Shown here: piece after piece, positions 11,920 through 21,840 of the stretch
Numbering within the stretch: position 1 is the first letter of the stretch
How the letters are laid out: each line of letters opens with the position of its first letter
NCBI GenBank assembly: GCA_018340375.1
Contig: JAFFJZ010000006.1
Coordinates: 10,744,001-10,808,000 of the forward strand
Source: Gonatopus flavifemur
Taxonomy: Eukaryota > Arthropoda > Insecta > Hymenoptera > Dryinidae
Direction: 5' to 3'
Length of the DNA stretch: 64,000 nt
Made by a program: the position numbers and the translations under genes
Notes under the pieces: generated by a model
Told to the model about the DNA's origin: nothing
Database searches by the model: none
Seen by the model: only the letters and a program-made list of their open reading frames with translations

Positions 11920-12248
11920 CACGGAGAGAAAAAATTCGCTGACGCAGCAAATCGAGGTATTATATATATGATAGCAAAATTTTTTGCTGACCTATCTAAA
12001 AATTTGTTATAACAGCAATCGTGTTAGCTACGACAGCAATTTTTTAGCTGTGGCAGCAAAAAATGTTTGCTCCGCCAGCAAATTTTCAGTATTATATACA
12101 GAATAGCAAACAAATTTTGCTGGGATAGCAAACATTTTTTGCTGCCACAGCTAAAAATTCGCTGTCACAGCCAAAAATTTGCTGCTCTCGCAAGAGGAAC
12201 CCAGCAAAAGTAGATTTCGCTGCCACAGCGAATTCCTTTTTCTCCGTG
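11920..12248. mobile_element. CACGGAGAGAAAA element filled with GCTG/CAGC words
   Basis: Ends CACGGAGAGAAAAA and TTTTTCTCCGTG are inverted copies, flanked by GG on both sides. The interior is an array of AGCAAA, TTTGCT, GCTGxxACAGC and AAAAATT units on both strands. Related elements: about 30800-31080, the pieces around 40815-41755, and 43923-44147. Confidence 0.8.
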
Positions 12249-12260
12249 GGATTTCTATTA

Positions 12261-12511
12261 CACGGAAAGAAGAAAACAGCCCTGGTTACTGTCCATAACA
12301 GCAATCAGTTGAAAAACAAATGAAAACACGCTTGGATGATAGAGGTTAGCGCGATCACAGTGATGTGCACTGCAGTTAAATTCGTCAATGCTGCTCGGAC
12401 ATTAATGTTTACTGGGAGACGCAGTAATGAGCGGCGTGAATTTGATTTTTCATTATTTTTCAATGAATTACTGCGGTTCACAGTAACCATTGCTGTTTTC
12501 TTTTTTCCGTG
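12261..12511. mobile_element. CACGGAAARAAG MITE with GGTTACTGT arms
   Basis: 251 bp with TA on both sides. Terminal repeats of about 30 bp match except for a few bases: CACGGAAAGAAGAAAACAGC against CACGGAAAAAAGAAAACAGC. Inner words are CAGTAA, TTACTG and ACTGCAGT. Confidence 0.85.
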
Positions 12512-12844
12512 TAGAAGAAGATCAACATTTTGCAATTGTAGATAGTAATTCTTATTCAATTGAGTCAACTTCAGAGGCTTGAGATTTTGAAATCGAACAT
12601 TGTAATTTTTATTTCATTATAGGGATTTAAAAATAAATTATGAAAAAAATTGAACTTGTTGTAGCTATTCTACTGGAATCTGATTGATCGGAAATTCACA
12701 TCAGCTTACAGCAACGCCTTAACACCTACTTAGTATACCATATTCATGGATTCAAAGTCTTACAAACTATACGTTTTTCAATTATACTATTGAATTAACC
12801 TGTATTATTGACGGAATTTTGACACCAACATTTCGTAGAAAATT

Positions 12845-12925
12845 TTGCTTCCCAGGAAGACACGAACTCTGATTTCACGCAAGTGATTGAAAGATAACAC
12901 GCGAACCGCTGAGCCAATTCACGCT
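12845..12925 (-). mobile_element. tRNA-like SINE head 1
   Basis: On the minus strand, a box A-like TGGCTCAGCGGTT (12916 down to 12904) is followed about 47 bp later by a degenerate box B GAGTTCGTGTCTT (12869-12857). The spacing suits an RNA polymerase III promoter from a tRNA. The clover-leaf is not intact, so this is a SINE 5' part or tRNA relic rather than a working tRNA. The hAT element at 12931 sits directly beyond its 5' end. Confidence 0.5.
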
Positions 12926-12930
12926 GTGAG

Positions 12931-13253
12931 CAGGGTTGGGTACGCATAATACGGTAGGTTTTATGCAAGGAATAATGTGCGCATAAAACTCATGCAGATA
13001 ATGCAGATAACTAAAGGGGGTTTTCTGCATCATTTTTTTTTATGGTCGAGTTGGGTTATAATTTCAAAACTATGAATTGTTTACCATTTCAACCCCCATA
13101 AATATCCATTTCTTATATTCTGAATTTTGAATTTCAAGTCGGAATTAATTTTACAATGTTTTCTGCATTTTCTGCGTATTCTACATGTTTTATGCATAAT
13201 CTGTGCATAGTGAACGCATATTACTTATCTCACGCGCACAGAACCCATCCCTG
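12931..13253. mobile_element. hAT-type MITE with perfect 8-bp target duplication
   Basis: Starts CAGGGTTGGGT and ends ACCCATCCCTG. The eight bases GCTGTGAG occur immediately on both sides (12923-12930 and 13254-13261). The interior contains GCATAA/TTATGC words in both orientations and no coding capacity. Confidence 0.9.
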
Positions 13254-13290
13254 GCTGTGAGATTGGGGAGTTTTGGACGACACTTGAAGG

Positions 13291-13516
13291 CACTTAACGG
13301 CATTCACCACCTTCCCAAAAAGTTACTAGATTCCAAAATTGCCTCCCCAGTTTTCTCAGAAACGAACAAATAAAATGAAAAATAAAGAGTAGCTGCACTT
13401 CCTTTGATATGCTAAGAAGATGCACCTGCTCATTAAAATCGATTATATTCATTAATCGTTGAGAAAACTGGGGGGAGAGATCTAGTAACGTTGCCTCTGA
13501 TGAATGCCCTTAAGCA
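13291..13516. mobile_element. Foldback element with AGTTACTAGAT and GAAAACTGGGG arms
   Basis: The left arm (GGCATTCACC, TTACTAGATTCC, CCCAGTTTTCTC) is repeated inverted on the right (GAGAAAACTGGG, ATCTAGTAACG, TGAATGCCC). The hinge is near 13400. Confidence 0.7.
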
Positions 13517-13654
13517 TCCAGAAGACGCGAGTCAAATGTTGCGCCAACTTTTTCCATAAGTTATGCATTTACGGGAAATTTCAACTGCATAACAATGAAA
13601 TCCCCGATGAAGATCAGTCTCTAAATATAAGTTTTAGTCTTTTACTGATTCCTG

Positions 13655-13948
13655 CACGGAGAGTATTTTCATTTAATTCAAGAAAACTCCACAGTAATTT
13701 ATAATGATGGCCAGTACAATATTCACTGAATAAGAAATTTTCCCGAAAATCCATGAATTTCTGAATTTCATCGCAGGAATTTTTACTGTGTGAATTGGAA
13801 ATCGTACATACAATCTTCATGGGGAAACTATTTTACTGTGTGAGAATATAAATCTTCATGAAAATCAAAACTCGGTCTGGCGTTGATATGGAGCACAGTA
13901 AAAAATATTCTATTTTTCATGGAAAAGTAGTGAATTATTCTCTCCGTG
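13655..13948. mobile_element. CACGGAGAGTATTTTC MITE
   Basis: Ends CACGGAGAG and CTCTCCGTG, with TG on both sides. Inner words ACTGTGTGA, TTCATGGA and TTTTACTGT pair imperfectly. Confidence 0.7.
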
Positions 13949-14353
13949 TGGCGAGTATAAGAGAGGTTCAAAAGTAATAACCTCCAAATATCAAAATGTT
14001 TATAAATTTGTTTTCTAATACCTGCAGACCTAATTTGATATTTGAAGTTCAATGTTAGGGGTGCAAGTTCCTGAAATAACCACGTATTTCAAATTCGGAT
14101 TCATCAAGTAATTATTACCCACTTCTTCTGATAAAGTACCCTCAACTATTTCTCAGAACAGAATATTTATAATAACCTCTGAGATGTAACATTTTCCAAT
14201 ACATTGAGCGCTTACAATATGTTATTATCACATGGAGAATCTTTAATTTAAGGGGTCTTTCTGGTTAAGATTTTTCAGAAGAATTTTGTTTTTCAAACAT
14301 TTTTTTTCATAGAAAAAATTGAGATATCATTTTGAATATTCGTAGGTATGTTT

Positions 14354-15120
14354 CCCAGGTAGCACACGCACGTTCTAAGAATGTTCTGAGAATATACGTT
14401 GAGGATATTCGAATATTCTATGGAGATTCTTATTACGTGCAAATATATTCTACGCAAATTCTCAGAATGTTTGAATGGGACTGTTTCGAAGATTCTCAGA
14501 ATATGATGCCACGGATATTGTGGGAATATTAGAAAAAAATGCTGTTAAAATAAGAATTCCCGTCAATATAAACTTCTGCGTGTCACCGAAAACTACTTCA
14601 CAATCAATTTTTTTTATCATTAGATATCTGTAATCATGAATGGTTAGCGATATTATGAATTCACATAGATGGATGAGATACTTATGATCGCAACAGACAA
14701 TCATAATATATACGGTGTTTCTCAATATTTCATTACACTTTTGAGGATTATTTTTCACACATGGCACTCTCAGAGAACATTTCTGATATTAAAATGCACC
14801 TCTCATAGATTTATTATTCACAAAACACAAATTGAAATAATATATTGTCCAAGGGTCTGTAGCCTGTCAACAACATTATCCGCCATTAATGAATTCATGG
14901 CATCATGATACTTGCGCACGCGCTGTTCATCAAACTTCCTACAAACTTTGTACGCATATTGTACGAACGTTCTTAGAATATTTGAAACAGTCTCATTTAA
15001 ATGTTCTAAGAATCTTCTGAGAATATTTACGAATCTTCTACGCTCTTTGTGAGAATATTCGATCAAGTACATTTCACGGATGTCGTGAGAATATTCTCAG
15101 AATATTCTGTGTTACATGGG
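14354..15120. mobile_element. CCCAGGTAGCACA element made of TTCT(A/G/C)AGAA words
   Basis: 767 bp with TT on both sides. Ends are CCCAGGTAGCACA and TGTGTTACATGGG. Both end regions hold runs of the self-complementary words TTCTAAGAA, TTCTGAGAATAT and TTCTCAGAATATTC. Confidence 0.75.
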
Positions 15121-15506
15121 TTATTAGACCTTAAAAATTACAAACAAATGTTTCTCAGATTCGAACAAATTTTTTTTCCGTTATACTAATTTAAACAACA
15201 AAAAACACTAAAAAATGACGGTGGGAGTGATTTGGGACGACCGGATGATCTGAAAAAAACAAAAAAAATGGCAAATTATTCCTTGTTGAAATGGCTATCG
15301 CATAAACTAGAATCTTCTTGATTGATTAAAAATTGTTCGATTTGCATCCGATTTTCCAATTTGGAAAATCGATTTTTTCGAAAAATGGCCGCCATTCCGT
15401 TATGTTTTGATGGAAAAAAAATATCCTAGTTCATGCGATAGGCACTTCAACAAGAAATAATTTGCCATTTCTCGTTTTTTTTTTAGATCATCCGGTCGCC
15501 CCAAAT

Positions 15507-15691
15507 CAGTGTTGCGATATTCCCCTATGTGGGAAATCGCAGCTCAGTCACGTGACTAGGTTTCGTACTAACACACGCGAGCATTCTTATGGGTGAGCGG
15601 TTCACCGATAAGAGTGCTCACATGTGTTGATGCAAAATGTAGTCACGTGACCAAGCTGCGATTTCCCACATTGGGGAATATCGCAATACTG
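15507..15691. mobile_element. hAT-type hairpin MITE with perfect 8-bp target duplication
   Basis: 185 bp, starting CAGTGTTGCGATATTCCCC and ending GGGGAATATCGCAATACTG. CCCCAAAT is duplicated on both sides (15499-15506 and 15692-15699). Inner arms GGGAAATCGCAGCT and GTCACGTGAC pair well. It interrupts one arm of a larger hairpin, so it is younger than its host. Confidence 0.92.
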
Positions 15692-15875
15692 CCCCAAATC
15701 ACTCCCACCGTCATTTTTTAGTATTTTTTTGTGTAAATTAGTATAACGAGGAAAAAAATTTTATTGTAGTATTTAACGCTTCGTCAATATATACCTATAA
15801 ATTATCAAAACGATATCTCAATGTTTTATATGAGAAAAAAATGTTTCTTGAAACTCTTAACCAGAAAGACCCCTT

Positions 15876-16220
15876 AATCAATCCTAAAAAGTATTTCGTG
15901 GCTGTATCTAAGTTTAAAAATTGTCCAATGAAGATATGATAATGAATTTTAAAAGAGGATTGATTCTTCCATTCTTGTCATATGTAGATCTCGCCGGTAA
16001 CAAGTCGAAAACAATAAATTACGATTGAGCACCATGTGACGCATTAAACATTTTGTTGCGCTCATTTTGAATGGAATCTGTGATTCGACCAATCACGCGC
16101 GAGTTACTGAAAATCACAATCTATGTTAATGAATTGTGTTGAAAATACTGTGAATAATGAAACATCAGAAATTTGATCAAAAATTACAGTTTAAAAGTTC
16201 AAATTTCAAATATCCTTTAT
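15876..16220. other. Intergenic, nothing recognised
   Basis: Unique-looking AT-rich sequence between two composite elements. Confidence 0.35.
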
Positions 16221-16380
16221 TTAACCCTTTGTGGCACAATGGCATTGTGTGATGCCACCTTTTATTGACCAGTTTTTTGCAATCATGAAGTAGTTTAAAT
16301 TCGATTCAACCGTGGTTTTTTGTAATTTTATGATCATGTGATATGACAGAACGTAAATTAATGCACAAAGCTATGAATTC

Positions 16381-16748
16381 CCGTACAGCACAACCACCGA
16401 TCCTCCACCTAGGACTTCGGTGGACTGGAGGTGGAGAATTGGTGGAGAAATGGGAGCCGTGGAAATAAGGGAGAAATAAGGGAGAGTCTCCATTGAGGCA
16501 ACGGAGAAATGTCCGCCCCCTGTGTTTTCAATATAATTCTTATTGGTGCATTTACGTAACCAAATCTGAATGTATGAATTTACGGATTCAAGTTTTACTA
16601 GAAATACAAGGGGTGGACATTTCTCCGTCGCATCTCCGTTGCCTCAACGGAGACTCTCCCTTATTTCCACGGCTCCCATTTCTCCACCAATTCTCCACCT
16701 CCAGTCCACCGAAGTCCTAGGTGGAGGATCGGTGGTTGTGCTGTACGG
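16381..16748. mobile_element. Near-perfect 368-bp foldback, CCGTACAGCACAACC ends
   Basis: Two arms of about 130 bp are almost identical inverted copies, including CTAGGACTTCGGTGGACT and GGAGAAATGGGAGCCGTGG, separated by a loop of about 100 bp (16515-16615). The high arm identity implies recent origin or ongoing gene conversion. Confidence 0.9.
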
Positions 16749-17348
16749 TTTTGCTCGTTAATTTGTTTATAACAATAAGCAAACTAAAAAAAACGACCAT
16801 TTTTTCGGAAAAAATTCATTATTGAAGACATGTCTGAGTATTTCGTTACGGGAATCACTATTTGAAGGTTTTTGGGGTCGCTGATCACGAATCTGACCTC
16901 AGATTTTGAAAATTCGAAATGGCCGATCCTATATGGCAGCTAAAAACTTGAAATATCACCGGACCCCTTTGAAAATCACCATACAGGGGGTTTTGGGGTC
17001 GCTGAATACGAATCTCACCTCAGATTTTGAAAATTCAAAATGGCGGATCCAAAAAGCTCACCTCAGATTTTGAGGATTCAAAATGGCGGACCCAAAATGG
17101 TGGCAGAAAAAATTGAAATATGACTGGATTCCATTGAAAATTATTTTACTGAGGTTTTCCAAAATGCGGATCACGAATTTGATCTTGGATTCTGAAAATT
17201 CGAAATGATGGATTCAAAGTGGCAGTCAAAGAATTACAATATTACCGCATTTCTCTAAGAATTGCAACATAGGATCTTACAGACTTGCTGGTCACGAATC
17301 TGAATTCAGATTCTCGTGAAAAAAGATTTAGAATCGTCAGACATTCAG

Positions 17349-18451
17349 CCCAATCAAACAAAAAGACATCTTTTAGATATCTAAAAGATATCTCGCAATT
17401 TTGGAAGATGTCTTGCAAAAAGGTCTCGAAGATGTCTTTTAGAAATCTAAAAGATGTCTTACGCGACTGATTTCGACAAGTTCAAGATATCTCAAAAAGG
17501 TCTTGCGGAAGATATGTTTTAGACGTATTCGATCAAGTCTTAAAAATGTCTTGAAGAATTCATAAAAATATCTTAGGGAAATCTCGAATCGTGCATAAAA
17601 AAAATTCTTCCCTCTTTTTCTTCTTCTTCTTCCTTTCTTTTCTTTTGATCCCCCTCTCGGTCCTACCAATTTCGCCTCATTTTGGATTCTTGGAGTTGCG
17701 AGATTCGAACCCGGACATTTCACGACGTACCTACGCTTCAATGACCTGAGCCATAGAGACAATTTCATGACCGTCCTTATAATCGTCAATATGACATAGT
17801 AAGATATAATGTCAGCGGTGTATATTTTCAGAGTAAAAGTGGTCTTTTGAACAAGGTGTTTATTACATATACAAATATAAGATAAGTTGATTGTGCTTAA
17901 AATTTGAACAGTTTAATGAATTTGGTGGAATATATTGGAGTACGTGATCCAGTGATCGTTCGTGTCTGATGAATATCATAGATACCTTTCAATTATTTCT
18001 TTCTCACTGTTATTGAAAAACAACTTATTAGTAAATGTGAATGAGAATTTGATAAAATCACCGTACACGAAGGCCGTACATAAAATTCAGCGTAAGAAGT
18101 TCGATAATTCGCAAAATATTGTGACTTGGAGATTCGTTACTTTTAGTGCTAGTACTGCAAGGTCACAGATTTGTACTTTTCACAGAATTTGTTAGTATTT
18201 AGATGGATTATTCAAGCTTTTAATTTATGAACGAATTCACCTTCTTCGCAATTTGATTGTGAACAAAGACATTTGAAGTGTTATCCATATGCACTCATAA
18301 CCTCAAAACTGCTGATCTTAGAGATACATTTGGTAAAACATCTTAAACATATCTTTTGAAAGACATCTTCAAGATGTCTTTTTGATATTTCTTGTAGATG
18401 TCTTTCAAAAGATATCTTCAAGATATCTTGAAGATGTTCATGTTTATTGGG
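17349..18451. mobile_element. CCCAATMAAACA element of AAGATGTCTT words, split by a SINE
   Basis: Ends CCCAATCAAACA and TGTTTATTGGG are inverted and flanked by AG on both sides. Each end carries an array of AAGACATCTT, AGATATCT and AAGATGTCTT words. The middle holds a tRNA-like SINE (17590-17762) and about 0.5 kb of other sequence. Similar words build the element at 34474-34688. Confidence 0.65.
17590..17762 (-). mobile_element. tRNA-derived SINE with GA-rich body
   Basis: On the minus strand the head begins GTCTCTATGGCTCAGG (box A at 17753-17743). It has a clean box B, GGTTCGAATCT, at 17711-17701, with tRNA-like spacing of about 50 bp. It is followed by a purine-rich body (AGAAGAAGAAGAA) and an A/T run near 17600. 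The overlapping Lys/Arg-rich open frame on this strand is a by-product of the GA-rich body. Confidence 0.7.
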
Positions 18452-19200
18452 AGGGAGCTTGGTTACAACAAAAGACCCGCTCTCAGCCAAACCCGGATGT
18501 ACGAACGAGGACGTGACGGTTGTCTTCTCCATTGCTTTTGTGTTTTTGTGCATTTTTTATTCTATTTATTTTTCAATTTTTAATGTTTTTTTGTTTTTTT
18601 TTTACTGTTGATTCTTTGCGATTTTCAATTGTTGTTTCTTATTGGAACTTTTCATATTACTCTATTTTTTCCATATAAATTTGAAGCAATTTACTTTTTA
18701 TAGTTATATATTCTATGAGAATACTTCAGAAAATTCTCCCATGTTATTCTTTTCCTTTCTTCACGAATAATATATCAAGGAGCAATTCCTGTCTGATCGT
18801 GAACATAATGGTACGGTGCATGTGTTGCACATCCAACGAGTTCGTCTATTATTTGTTTTCGTACTGCAAAGTGCACATCGTCCTTGATTTTCAATGCAAC
18901 TGAGTATGGGAACTCATTAAAAGTGCATTTTTTTCAACGGACACTTGTGGTTTTTGAGAACCGATAATTGAAGGCTGACGCTCCCTTCCTCTTTCAGTTG
19001 GAGTGGTACCAATCCATCGACCAAGAGCGGTGTAATCTTTTTCAACGTCACAGGATTACTGGTGTTTATTTTTGTAAATATGATGAATGAATTCACAATT
19101 GTCACATCAATGAAGTACCAAGATATTCTGTACATTGAAGAAAATGTGTGTTCACGGTAACTATCTGAAATATGGTTATGACATGTAGTGTTCTCATAGT
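18452..19200. other. Interior of the 16.2-19.6 kb element, nothing coding
   Basis: T-rich tract at 18550-18610. I see no gene and no further inverted pair. Confidence 0.3.
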
Positions 19201-19859
19201 CATAGTTATCCCATGTAGTGAGATTCAATGAAATCCGGCCATATTTGGAATTTTTGACCGCCACTTTGAGTCCATCCTTTTGAATTTTCAACATCTGAGT
19301 TCAGATTAGTAGTCAGCGATCTCAAAAACACCTATGTGGTGATTCTCAATGGAATCAGGTGAAATTTCAAGTTTTTGGCCGCCATTTTGGATCCGCCATT
19401 TCGAAATTTCAAAATCTGAGGTCGGATTCGTAATCAGCGATCCCGAAAATTTCTATATGGTGATTCTCAAACGGTTCCGGTGATATTTCAAGTTTTTGGC
19501 CGCCATTTTGAATTTCCAAAATCTGAGGTCGGATTCGTATTCAGCGACCCCAAAAACCTTCGGATACCAATTTCCACAAAAAACTGTTCATTTAAAAAAT
19601 GTGTGCCGCAAAGGGTTAAAGAATGCTTGGAATCAATATAATATTTTGATTGGAATTAGTGATTTATTGGATTCATTTATATACTTTTCAATAAATATGA
19701 ATATTCTAATCATAGATTGTAATTTATATAAACGATATTTACTATCTTCAAACATCGTATTTTGATTTCGTAGATTTTTGTTGGTGATTGTCTACTTTTT
19801 ACAACGATATCCTCGTTATGTAAATAAAGATTGTAATTTTTATTCTTTTTTTCTCTCAG

Positions 19860-19980
19860 GGTACGTTTTCATTCTGAATTCATTGAATTCATTGTTAGTT
19901 GCATAACGGGGACTATTCAAGAGGTCTTTGAGAAGTCTTCACGAATTCAAATTGATCATCCGTGCTGGCTGGGAAGAACA
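19860..19980. repeat. Partial copy of the GAATTC-word CCCA element
   Basis: Resembles the right half of 20003-20273: GAATTCATTG, TGCATAACGGGGAC, TTCAAGAGGT, GATCATCCGTGCTGGCTGGG. The left half is missing. Confidence 0.55.
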
Positions 19981-20002
19981 AAAATTATTGTATATTCAAC
20001 AA

Positions 20003-20273
20003 CCCATACAGCACAAAAATCCCCGCAAAGAGCTCCTGTTATGACAGTAAACATGAATTCATTATGAATAGTTTGAATTCAATATGAACTCTTGATGAAT
20101 AACTTAATCTTCAGAGAGAATTCATAAAGAACTATTCAGGCATTTAACATGTATGCATTTTGAATTCATTGAGTTCATATTCAATTCATTGTTACTGTCA
20201 TAACGGGGACACTGTTCAAGAAGTTTTTTCAAAAGTTTTTGTGAATTCACAATGATCATTTGTGCTGTCTGGG
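20003..20273. mobile_element. CCCATACAGCACAAA element of GAATTCAT words
   Basis: 271 bp with AA on both sides. Ends are CCCATACAGCACAAA and TTTGTGCTGTCTGGG. Inside are repeated TGAATTCA, GAATTCAATATGAACTC and their complements, plus the pair CCTGTTATGACAGTAA / TTACTGTCATAACGGGG. Confidence 0.8.
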
Positions 20274-20390
20274 AAGTCTCTTGTTGCTAATTCTACGAAA
20301 CACATTTTTCTTCAGTTCAATTTTTGTGAGTAATCTATAAACGATTCTCATAAAATTTCCTGAATTTATTTAAAAACATCTTTTGGACTC

Positions 20391-20996
20391 CCCGTATGGA
20401 AATATTTCGCTGAAAAATGTCTGCAAAACTATGAAAAATCTCTGAAAAAAAATGAAAAAACTCTGAGAAACTCTGAGAATCTCTGAAATTTTGATGAGAA
20501 ATCTAATATTTTTGGGACATTCTTTACAGACTTTTTTCAGAGTGTCTCAGAGTTTTTTCATACTTTTTCAGAGAAATAGTAACGAAATTGCACTCTGAAA
20601 AAACTCTGACAAAACTCTAATAAATTGTTGACATTTTTCTGATTATTAAAAAATCCTGAAATTCAATAAATACATTCATATGCCGTATTCAAATATCATG
20701 TGTGAAAAAGTGTTTGAAAATTTTTTAATTTTTTTCTAAAAGTCAGAAAAATGTTAGCAATCCATCACAGGTTTGTCAGAGTTTTTTCAGAGTGCAATTT
20801 CGTTACTATTTCTCTGAAAAAGAATGAGAAAACTCTGGGAAACTCTGAAAAAAGTCTGGAAAAAGTCTGTAAAGAATGTCTCAAAAATATTAGATTTCTC
20901 ATCAAAATTTCAGAGATTCTCAGAATTTTTTTCATTTTTTTTCAGAGATTTTTCATAGTTTTACAGACATTTTTCAGCGAAATATTTCCATACGGG
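20391..20996. mobile_element. CCCGTATGG foldback element, copy 2
   Basis: 606 bp, highly similar to 9022-9657 over its whole length, with the same termini and the same CTCTGA/TCAGAG word interior. It differs by small indels and by a missing TCAGAGTTTG unit near the right end. Confidence 0.88.
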
Positions 20997-20999
20997 CCT

Positions 21000-21840
21000 C
21001 TTCAGATAACACACGAAATTCTCCAAAAGTTTGTGAAGAACTCGGCATTTGTAAAAGGCATTCTTCAAGAATTCTGAAGTAATCGACAAGTGTTCTTTTA
21101 AATTACGCCAAGAAATCGGTAATGTCTCATTAATAGAACTCTTGAGGAGCTCAGTTCATTAGTTGATAGGAGTCGTTGCGAACTCTTGGAATGAATGATT
21201 AAAGAACTCTCGCGGAACTCGTATGTTTATTATCTATCACAATCATTTAAAAACATTAGGTATATGTGGATAATTATTGAATGATTGATGCATCTCTTCT
21301 TCTACGTTCATCAAGTTTTGATTTATCCAACTTATTATTAAATTAATTGAACATATTGAAATTCAAACTCAAATTTCTAATCATTGGAATTTTTTTCCGG
21401 TATGAATGAATGCCACAATGTTTGGATTCTACACGAGTGGGAAACAAAATTTATATAATTAGTTTTTTTTCTCTCTCAATATCGCTAATTACATATTTCT
21501 TTATTTTATGAACTCGAACTAATTATCGTCACTTGATCATTTCTACTAAACGCTTCTTCACAATCATGGAAGCCTGCGAGGGACAGAGCTTCGTGAGAGT
21601 TCTAACATGCGGACATTCAAGAATCCTCCAAGTAATCTAAAAGTTTTATTTAAATCCTCTCATAGAACACCCAATGCATTTGTTACAGAGCTGTAAATTG
21701 ATTCTTTTAGAATTCAAAGAATTCTTTGAAAATCCGTCAAGAGTTCGAAAAAATAATTCTTCCAGAATTAAGTTCCAGAACTCTTTTGAAACGACTCACA
21801 AATTATTGTGTTATCTGGGGATCTTCACGACCGCTCGTGA
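21000..21840. mobile_element. CAGATAACACA-ended element of GAACTC/GAATTCTT words
   Basis: CAGATAACACACGAAATTC near 21004 pairs with the TTGTGTTATCTGGGG region near 21807-21822. The interior has repeated AAGAACTC, GAGTTC and AGAATTCTT words, as in 7471-7756. Termini are less clean than in that copy and the flanks do not match. Confidence 0.55.

Larger units (their letters stand above)
14250..15875. mobile_element. Composite foldback with AAGGGGTCTTTCTGGTTAAG ends
   Basis: About 1.63 kb. The first 20 bases (AAGGGGTCTTTCTGGTTAAG) are repeated inverted at the far end, and further pairing includes GAGATATCATTTTGA. Inside lie a CCCAGGTAGCACAC element, a separate GACCGGATGATCTG hairpin (arms about 15180-15430 and 15430-15755), and a hAT MITE inside one arm of that hairpin. 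Confidence 0.75.
16225..19615. mobile_element. Possible piggyBac-type element with AATGGCGG subrepeats
   Basis: TTAA CCCTTTGTGGCACA at the left (16221) pairs with TGTGCCGCAAAGGG TTAA at the right (ends 19619). Inside are repeated units of roughly 100 bp carrying GGGGTCGCTGA, GAATCTGACCTCAGATTTTG and AAAATGGCGGATCC (16860-17290), with inverted counterparts at 19200-19560. A near-perfect foldback (16381-16748) and a CCCAAT element (17349-18451) lie within. No transposase frame. Confidence 0.6.

Noticed and set aside
17690..17762. Functional tRNA gene
   Set aside because: Acceptor stem does not pair and the anticodon arm is broken; fits a SINE head.
17439..17789. Lys/Arg-rich 116-residue minus-strand frame
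   Set aside because: Covers a SINE with a GA-rich body; not a protein gene.
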